Notes under the pieces: generated by a model | Told to the model about the DNA's origin: nothing | The model's database searches: none | The model's input: the letters and a program-made list of their open reading frames with translations, nothing else | Shown here: in pieces, positions 34,620 to 39,952 of the stretch | Position numbering within the stretch: position 1 is the first letter of the stretch | Layout: every line of letters begins with the position of its first letter | Made by a program: the position numbers and the translations under genes | Assembly (NCBI GenBank): GCA_015061885.1 | Contig: SUVS01000027.1 | Coordinates: 1-39,952 of the forward strand | Reading direction: 5' to 3' | DNA: 39,952 nt | Source: Lentisphaerota bacterium | Lineage (GTDB): Bacteria > Verrucomicrobiota > Lentisphaeria > Victivallales > Victivallaceae

Positions 34620-35486
34620 ATGGCAGATTCAAACGGAAAATATTCGACTCTCAAAGTCGGAGTTCAGGCAAATCCCCATCACCGCATGGAGTTTCCGGAC
34701 GGAGCATGGGTCAAGTGCAAAGAGTGCGGCCGCACCCTTTACCGCGATCAGCTGGCGGAAAACCTTTATGTTTGTACTTATTGTGCCTGCCATCTGGCAA
34801 TGAGCATCACCGGCAGGATCCGGCTGTTGACCGATGCGGGGAGCTTTCAGGAAATCGACAAAGAACTCGTTTCAGTAGATACTCTTGGCTTTGTGGATTC
34901 CAAGCCCTATACCGCAAGAATTGCTGAAAATAAGAAAAAGACCGGTGCCAACGATGCTGTAACATGCGGCAGTGCCTCGCTTGACGGCCGTAAATACATG
35001 CTCGGCGTAATGGATTTCCGTTACATGGGTGCAAGTATGGGTTCAGTAGTCGGCGAAAAGATCACCCGTCTGGTGGAAAAAGCCACTGCCGAAAAGTGCC
35101 CGGTGGTCTTGGTAACCGCTTCCGGCGGTGCCCGTATGCAGGAAGGCATTTTGAGCTTGATGCAGATGGCAAAGACCAGCGGTGCTTTGGAGCGTCATGC
35201 GGAAGCCGGTCTGGGGTATATCGTATTGATGACCAACCCCACTTACGGCGGGGTGACGGCAAGTTTTGCCACGCTCGGCGATGTTATTCTTGCCGAACCG
35301 CGGGCAATGATCGGTTTTGCCGGACCGCGGGTGATTCAGGAAACCACCAACAGCAAACTGCCGGAAAATTTCCAAACCGCAGAATTTCTGTTGGAAAAAG
35401 GTTTGATCGACCGGGTGGTGGAGCGTAAAAATCAGCGGAAGGAACTTTCGCTGTTGTTGGAAGCATTCGGGGCTCCGACTGTATAA
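34620..35486 (+). CDS. accD: Acetyl-CoA carboxylase, carboxyltransferase beta subunit
   Basis: 288 residues from ATG 34620; the frame opens at 34551 but those 23 hydrophobic residues are not part of the family. AccD with AccA transfers the carboxyl group from biotin to acetyl-CoA, the committed step of fatty-acid synthesis. The N-terminal four-cysteine zinc finger (C33, C36, C52, C55) and the crotonase-fold carboxyltransferase segments (SGGARMQEG, TNPTYGGVTASFA, RAMIGFAGPRVI) are complete. accA is not in the window. The RBS is weak. Confidence 0.94.
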   Translation: MADSNGKYSTLKVGVQANPHHRMEFPDGAWVKCKECGRTLYRDQLAENLYVCTYCACHLAMSITGRIRLLTDAGSFQEIDKELVSVDTLGFVDSKPYTARIAENKKKTGANDAVTCGSASLDGRKYMLGVMDFRYMGASMGSVVGEKITRLVEKATAEKCPVVLVTASGGARMQEGILSLMQMAKTSGALERHAEAGLGYIVLMTNPTYGGVTASFATLGDVILAEPRAMIGFAGPRVIQETTNSKLPENFQTAEFLLEKGLIDRVVERKNQRKELSLLLEAFGAPTV

Positions 35487-35506
35487 AAAGTTGTTATAAA
35501 ATTTTT

Positions 35507-35612
35507 GCCGCCGGGTCGGAACCTGTGCGCTGTGGACGGGTGAACCGGGTCAGGTGGGGAACCAAGCAGCCCTAAATCCAGAAGCAGGTGCACAGGTTCC
35601 GCCTCGGCGGTT
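35507..35612 (+). ncRNA. ffs: Signal recognition particle RNA (4.5S, small bacterial type)
   Basis: The apical signature GGGTCAGGTGGGGAACCAAG followed by CAGCC is the conserved Ffh-binding loop of bacterial SRP RNA. The ends close into a long hairpin: CCGCCG (35508-35513) with CGGCGG (35605-35610) and CGGAACCTGTGC (35517-35528) with GCACAGGTTCCG (35590-35601). It lacks an Alu domain. A T-rich stretch (TTTGTTTATTTT, 35611-35622) follows. It lies between accD and rph on the same strand, with 20 bp after the accD stop. Confidence 0.9.
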
Positions 35613-35635
35613 TGTTTATTTTGAGGTAAAAAGTT

Positions 35636-36373
35636 ATGACAAGAGCAGATGGTCGCGTAAGCAATCAATTACGCAAACTGGAAATCATTCCCGGATTTTT
35701 GAGTCATCCGGCAGGATCGGTATTGTATTCGACCGGCGGAACCAGAGTGATTTGTGCGGCGAGTCTGGAAAACAGCGTTCCGCCGTGGATGAAGGCACAG
35801 AAAGTTTCCGGCGGCTGGGCGACCAGCGAATACGGCATGCTGCCGGCATCCACCCATGACCGCATGAAACGCGAAGCCAGCCACGGCAAGCAATCCGGCA
35901 GAACCGTTGAGATCCAGCGGCTTATCGGCAGAAGTCTGCGGGCGGTGGTCGATCTGGAAAAGCTCGACGGTTACACCTTGCACCTGGATTGCGATGTGAT
36001 TGATGCCGATGGCGGTACGCGTTGTGCCAGTATATCCGGAGCGGCAGTAGCGGCGGCTCTGGCACTGAACACGCCGGAAAACCGCGAAAAATTCGGCGAT
36101 AACGCCTTCCGCGAATTAGTGGCGGCAGTCAGTGTAGGCATAGTCAACGGCGAACCGGTGCTGGATTTGAATTATCTTGAAGACTCCAATGCCGAAGTCG
36201 ATATGAATATAATCATGACCGAAAGTATGGAACTTATTGAAGTTCAGGGTACTGCCGAAGGTGCCCCCTTCTCCCGCAAACAGCTCAACGAACTTATTGA
36301 CCTTGCGGAAGTCGGAATAAAAGAAATCTTTGCCGCCCAGCGGAAAATTCTTGCAGCTCACGGCATAAAATAA
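35636..36373 (+). CDS. rph: Ribonuclease PH
   Basis: Phosphorolytic 3'-5' exoribonuclease that trims tRNA 3' ends. The 245 residues match the family. Hallmarks are the N-terminal RxDGR segment, GGTRVICAASLE, EYGMLPASTHDR, GRTVEIQRLIGRSLRAVVDL, the LDCDVIDADGG motif and VDMNIIMTES. ATG 35636 follows TTGAGGT. It is 17 bp upstream of dnaX, suggesting a shared transcript. Confidence 0.95.
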   Translation: MTRADGRVSNQLRKLEIIPGFLSHPAGSVLYSTGGTRVICAASLENSVPPWMKAQKVSGGWATSEYGMLPASTHDRMKREASHGKQSGRTVEIQRLIGRSLRAVVDLEKLDGYTLHLDCDVIDADGGTRCASISGAAVAAALALNTPENREKFGDNAFRELVAAVSVGIVNGEPVLDLNYLEDSNAEVDMNIIMTESMELIEVQGTAEGAPFSRKQLNELIDLAEVGIKEIFAAQRKILAAHGIK

Positions 36374-36390
36374 GAAAAGGCAGCAGAAGT

Positions 36391-38475
36391 ATGAGCAGTC
36401 ATCAGGTGATCGCCCGTAAGTGGCGTCCGCAGAAATTCGGCGATGTAGTAGGTCAGACCCATGTTATCCGCACTTTGCGTAACGCAATCGCGGGCAACCG
36501 GGTGGGACACGCCTATTTACTGGTGGGCCCCCGCGGGATCGGCAAAACCACGATCGCCCGTATTTTCGCCAAAGCCATCAACTGCGAAAATCCGAACGAC
36601 GGCGAACCGTGCTGCGAATGCAGATCGTGCAAAGCACTCGCCGCCGAAAGCAGTCTGGATGTTATAGAAATCGACGCCGCCAGCCGCAACAGCGTGGAAC
36701 ACATGCGATCTTTGAGCGAAGAAGCCTACCACATGCCGGTTGCCAGCAAGTACAAGATCTATATTATCGACGAAGTCCACATGCTTTCCAAAGCGGCGTG
36801 GAACGCTCTTTTGAAAACAGTGGAAGAACCGCCGGCACATGTAAAATTTATTTTTGCCACCACCGAAGCACATCTGGTACTGCCCACGATCGTATCGCGT
36901 TGTCAGCGGTTTGACTTGCGTCCGATTGCCGGCAATCTGATTCTGGGCAGACTCAAGATGATCGCCGAAAGCGAAAATGTCCGTATCGCCCCCGAAGCGT
37001 TGAGTGCGATTGCCCGTGCCGCCGAAGGCGGTATGCGTGATGCCCAATCTTCACTGGAACAGATGCTGGCATTTTTCGGCGGCAAAGATCAGGAGATCGC
37101 CGCCGAGCAGGTGTTGGAGCTTTTCGGTCTGACCAACGCCGTTGAGCTGGATACCCTGATTGCGGCGATGCTGCAAAACCAGCCGGGAGCGGTAGTGACC
37201 ATAGTCAATCAACTTGCCGGACGCGGCAGAAATCTGGAAACACTTTTCGACGATATATTGGAAATGCTCCGGGGCGTGGAACTTATGCATATATTGAACA
37301 ATCCCGGTGCAGTTCTGGAGTTTGACGACGAAAAACTCGCCCGCTGCGGTAAATTAGCCCAGCTTGCCAACGCTCAAATATTGCGTTGTTTTATGGAAAA
37401 TCTCTCGCCGGTAGGCAGAATTCTGCACGAAGCCTTGAACAAAGCTATCTACCTTGAAAGTATATTGCTCAAAGCCATGCACGAAGCTCACGCCCCGACC
37501 GTAGGCGATGTTCTGACCCGGCTGAATCAGCTCCGCACTGCCGGAGAATTGCAGTTTATTGACCAGGTGCCGAGTTTTCAGACCCGCCCGCCGGTAATGC
37601 CGATAACATTGCCGGAACCCCCCGTAACAGCTCCCACTGTACCGGCAGAAGCAAAATCGGAACCGGCAGTTGCCCCTGCCCCGGTTGAAACTGTAGCAGA
37701 AGAAGTAACCGGTGAAACGGCAGTTGAAGCCCCTGCCCCGGCAGAAACGGTGATCGAAGAAACGGTGATCGAAGAAGCAATCCCGACAGCTCCGCAGATC
37801 GAAGAACCGCCGGTTGCAGAAACTGTTCCGGCAGTTCCGCAGATCGAAGAACCGCCGGAAGTTCAAACCGTTGAGCCGGATCAGAGCAATATCAGTAATG
37901 ATCCGGTACAGGATTTGTGGCAGAAGCTCCTGGAAATTGGCGGCGACCTCAAAGATTTACTGCAAAGTTGTACGCCGTTGAGTTTGGAAAACTCGGTTCT
38001 GTCAATTCAAGCCCCTGCCCCGACTGCGGCGGCATTGCGGGAAAACCGCCTGAAAATGCTGACTTTGCTCCAACAGGCAAGCGGCAACTGGGCAATATTG
38101 CTTGATGTGCAAACTGTAAACGAAGCACCGCAACTCCAACCTGCCGAAGCGGTTCAAGCTCCGGCAATGCCGGAAGTACAGTTGCCGGAAGTTCCGGCTT
38201 CAGCAGAAGCAACGCCGCAAGTGCCGGTAACGGAAATGCCGTCAGAAACTACACCGGAAAGCATAAGCACGGAAGATACCTTTGAAGAATTTATAGATTT
38301 GAGTGCTATGGAAGATCTGCCGCCGGAAGAGATGGAACTCTCCCGGGCAGATCTCGGATACAGCAAACGCAGTGTGATCCACGATCAGGAAGAAGTCAAT
38401 GCCACAGCAAAACTGCCGCCGGTACAGAAAGTGCTGGATCTTTTCGGCGGCGAAATTGTCGATATACACGCTTAA
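36391..38475 (+). CDS. dnaX: DNA polymerase III subunits gamma/tau
   Basis: 694 residues. AAA+ clamp-loader ATPase: Walker A GPRGIGKT (46-53), zinc cysteines around 65-80 (CENPNDGEPCCECRSC), Walker B DEVH at 127-130, sensor-1 FATTEAH and SRCQRFDLRPI (Arg finger region). The clamp-loader collar follows to about 385, then an Ala/Pro/Glu-rich low-complexity linker (about 400-500, with PQIEEPP twice) and a poorly conserved C-terminal tail. I see no obvious slippery heptamer in the linker, so no gamma-making frameshift is claimed. It is followed by ybaB and recR, the common dnaX-ybaB-recR order. Confidence 0.95.
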   Translation: MSSHQVIARKWRPQKFGDVVGQTHVIRTLRNAIAGNRVGHAYLLVGPRGIGKTTIARIFAKAINCENPNDGEPCCECRSCKALAAESSLDVIEIDAASRNSVEHMRSLSEEAYHMPVASKYKIYIIDEVHMLSKAAWNALLKTVEEPPAHVKFIFATTEAHLVLPTIVSRCQRFDLRPIAGNLILGRLKMIAESENVRIAPEALSAIARAAEGGMRDAQSSLEQMLAFFGGKDQEIAAEQVLELFGLTNAVELDTLIAAMLQNQPGAVVTIVNQLAGRGRNLETLFDDILEMLRGVELMHILNNPGAVLEFDDEKLARCGKLAQLANAQILRCFMENLSPVGRILHEALNKAIYLESILLKAMHEAHAPTVGDVLTRLNQLRTAGELQFIDQVPSFQTRPPVMPITLPEPPVTAPTVPAEAKSEPAVAPAPVETVAEEVTGETAVEAPAPAETVIEETVIEEAIPTAPQIEEPPVAETVPAVPQIEEPPEVQTVEPDQSNISNDPVQDLWQKLLEIGGDLKDLLQSCTPLSLENSVLSIQAPAPTAAALRENRLKMLTLLQQASGNWAILLDVQTVNEAPQLQPAEAVQAPAMPEVQLPEVPASAEATPQVPVTEMPSETTPESISTEDTFEEFIDLSAMEDLPPEEMELSRADLGYSKRSVIHDQEEVNATAKLPPVQKVLDLFGGEIVDIHA

Positions 38476-38514
38476 AAACAACTGAAATACAAATATTTAT
38501 ACAGGAGAAAAATT

Positions 38515-38829
38515 ATGTTCGGAAACCTCGGCGAAATGGCAAACCTCATTAAAAAAGCTAAAGATATTCAGAAAAATATGGCGGCACTTAAAGAAGAAAT
38601 GGCCCGCACCGAATTCAGTGCCTCCAGTGCCGATCAGGAAGTAGTGGTCGTGGTCAGCGGTGATTTTCAAGTCAAAAGCGTAAAGATCGCTCCTTCTATT
38701 ACCAACAACGAAAATCTGGGCAATATAATCATGTCCACGACCAATTCAGCATTGATCGCCGCCAAAAGTGCCATGCAGAGCAAAATGCAGGAACTCACCG
38801 GCGGCATGAATATACCCGGTCTGTTTTGA
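38515..38829 (+). CDS. ybaB: YbaB/EbfC family nucleoid-associated protein
   Basis: 104 residues. A small dimeric DNA-binding protein; the fold is visible as an N-terminal helix starting GNLGEMANLIKKAKDIQKNM, a beta sheet with VVVVVSGDFQVKSVKIAPS and a C-terminal helix with the Met/Gln-rich terminus. It sits between dnaX and recR as in most bacteria. RBS AGGAGA is visible before the ATG. Confidence 0.92.
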   Translation: MFGNLGEMANLIKKAKDIQKNMAALKEEMARTEFSASSADQEVVVVVSGDFQVKSVKIAPSITNNENLGNIIMSTTNSALIAAKSAMQSKMQELTGGMNIPGLF

Positions 38830-38839
38830 GGCAAAATAA

Positions 38840-39451
38840 ATGAGCAGTGCAAGTGACTACCCTTCTGCGGTAAACGAACTTATAGAACATTTACGCCGTC
38901 TGCCCGGTATCGGCAGACGCAGTGCGGAGCGTATGGCACTTGCATTGATAAAATTCCCCGCCGGAGAACTTGAACTTTTCGGCGAAACTATCAAGCAGAT
39001 ACCCGAAACGATCGGCAGTTGTGAAATTTGCGGCAACCTGACCGGCCGGGGCGAAAAATGCCCTATCTGCAACTCGCCGCGGCGGGATGAAAGCGTTATC
39101 TGCGTAGTGGAAGATTTCACCCGTATCAACGCTATCGAAAAATCCGGCTCTTACAACGGGCTCTATCATGTACTCGGCGGCAGGATCTCGCCGCTGGACG
39201 ATGAATACGAAAGCTCTCTGCACATAGCTTCGCTGGAAAAACGACTCGAAAACGGCAATATCAAAGAACTGATCCTCGCATTGGGCGGCGATATAGAAAG
39301 CCGTGCCACGGCAATATATCTGGCAAGGAAATTTGAAGACAAGGTGGAAAAAATCACCAAATTAGCACAAGGTCTGCCCGCCGGAGCCGACTTGAGTTAC
39401 GCTGACAGTGCTACCATAAGTGCGGCACTGAACAACCGTAACCTGCTGTAA
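38840..39451 (+). CDS. recR: Recombination mediator RecR
   Basis: 203 residues. RecR acts with RecO/RecF in loading RecA on gapped DNA. Order: helix-hairpin-helix (LPGIGRRSAERMA, about 17-29), four-cysteine zinc finger (CEIC ... CPIC), Toprim domain (ICVVEDFTRINAIE, then LGGRISPLD) and a C-terminal LARGLP-like segment (LAQGLPAGADLSYAD). Its start is 10 bp after the ybaB stop. A strong terminator follows at the left end of MITE copy 2. Confidence 0.95.
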   Translation: MSSASDYPSAVNELIEHLRRLPGIGRRSAERMALALIKFPAGELELFGETIKQIPETIGSCEICGNLTGRGEKCPICNSPRRDESVICVVEDFTRINAIEKSGSYNGLYHVLGGRISPLDDEYESSLHIASLEKRLENGNIKELILALGGDIESRATAIYLARKFEDKVEKITKLAQGLPAGADLSYADSATISAALNNRNLL

Positions 39452-39469
39452 AAACCTTCTTACCGTTCT

Positions 39470-39855
39470 GGGGCTGTTGCAAAACTCAAACTTTTGCAAC
39501 AGCCTTTTTTCTATTTTTTCCGTTCTACCCTATAAATAAATGTCGTTTATTTACCAATATCCAGACCTTATATTGTCTTTTCTTCAAACGGATTATTTGA
39601 GCAATAACTTACGCAATGTTGTTTTTGTGCGGCTTAACTTATCAAATTGTTCGATATAATAACAACGCACATAACCCTTTGCTCCATCGGCAGCAATATC
39701 CAGTACGAGTTACCTGGCGATTTTTAATTAGAACGGCGGCATACGCCACCTCGCCTTGACCACCGCTGACGCGGTGCCCTCAAACGCCGGGAGCTTCGCG
39801 GCGTGCCGCCGCGTGAGCTGTTGGCAAACAACATCAACAGTTTTGCAACAGCCCC
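39470..39855. mobile_element. MITE-like element, copy 2 (386 bp)
   Basis: Same outer ends as copy 1 at 13898-14430: GGGGCTGTTGCAAAA (39470-39484) and TTTTGCAACAGCCCC (39841-39855). It shares interior words with copy 1 (CGCAATGTTGTTTTTGTGCG, CGGCAGCAATATCCAGT, CCGCTGACGCGGTGCCCTCA). It is shorter because interior segments of copy 1 are missing. No ORF, no clear target duplication (flanks differ). Confidence 0.75.
39472..39510 (+). terminator. Intrinsic terminator of the dnaX-ybaB-recR unit, in MITE copy 2
   Basis: Perfect 13-bp stem GGCTGTTGCAAAA (39472-39484) / TTTTGCAACAGCC (39492-39504), 7-nt loop, six T. It is 20 bp after the recR stop. Confidence 0.88.
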
Positions 39856-39864
39856 TGTTTTTAC

Positions 39865-39952
39865 TCAATTTACATACACTGGCGAAGTCCATACCATTCT
39901 GCCGTCTTCCAGATGCAGCCGAGCAAAGACAAAACCGGGTTTGGAGGTTGTT
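39865..39952 (-). CDS. 3' end of a gene running off the window
   Basis: The minus strand holds 28 sense codons ending in TGA (39865-39867). The peptide reads TSKPGFVFARLHLEDGRMVW and then TSPVYVN. The C-terminal pattern of a beta-rich domain ending (W-[TS]-S-P-[IV]-[YW]-V) is common in PHP-domain/CehA-type metallohydrolases and similar secreted proteins of this phylum. With only 28 residues the family is a guess; the frame being a real gene end is likely. Confidence 0.5.
   Translation of the reverse strand, partial: TTSKPGFVFARLHLEDGRMVWTSPVYVN

Overview
The window looks like a chromosomal segment of an uncultured Gram-negative bacterium of the PVC superphylum, most likely Lentisphaerota (Victivallales-like). 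This is an inference from gene content: a prepilin-type N-terminus protein beside a heparinase II/III-like lyase, a GntR helix-turn-helix fused to a sugar-binding-protein-like domain, clusters of TIM-barrel amidohydrolases, and zinc-ribbon Ser/Thr kinases with very large C-terminal repeat regions. Housekeeping genes (accD, SRP RNA, rph, dnaX, ybaB, recR, ispD) are bacterial and ordinary.

Layout. 1-975: a 5'-truncated C-terminal fragment of a large, probably glycoside-hydrolase-like protein. 998-3759 (minus): three tandem paralogous metal-dependent amidohydrolases, with an intrinsic terminator between the second and third. 4049-4753: ispD. 4801-9075 (minus): an RND pump inner-membrane protein and its lipoprotein adaptor, divergent from a LysR regulator (9193-10107). 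10108-10638: non-coding tandem repeats. 10639-10714 (minus): tRNA-Thr(UGU). 10771-13874: HD hydrolase, FAH-family hydrolase overlapping a dCMP-deaminase-like gene, and a PIG-L deacetylase, with a 54-bp dispersed repeat in two intergenic gaps. 13898-14430: a MITE-like element whose second copy (39470-39855) follows recR. 14535-16567: ThuA-like protein and class III aminotransferase.

16568-23314 looks like a catabolic locus. A GntR/solute-binding fusion regulator (minus) faces a closely spaced cluster of a secreted heparinase II/III-like lyase, a prepilin-like protein and two overlapping amidohydrolase-fold genes. The second of these has lost every recognisable metal ligand. The intergenic region carries a 7-bp-arm palindrome and a 78-bp unit with perfect 15-bp inverted ends, flanked by AAAG and overlapping a 25-codon ORF.

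23371-34421 is the most unusual part. A strong promoter with a palindrome in its spacer is followed by three Ser/Thr kinase genes: a small soluble kinase, then two giant single-pass membrane kinases (1497 and about 1810 residues). The giants have an N-terminal half that is identical at DNA level over about 892 bp, then diverge abruptly at the end of the kinase domain into C-terminal regions with LamG-like, leucine-rich-repeat (first only), coiled-coil and ankyrin-like modules. I read this as a receptor-kinase family in which sensors diversify while the signalling half is kept uniform. 34620-39451 returns to core genes: accD, SRP RNA, rph, dnaX, ybaB, recR. The window ends in the 3' end of a minus-strand gene.
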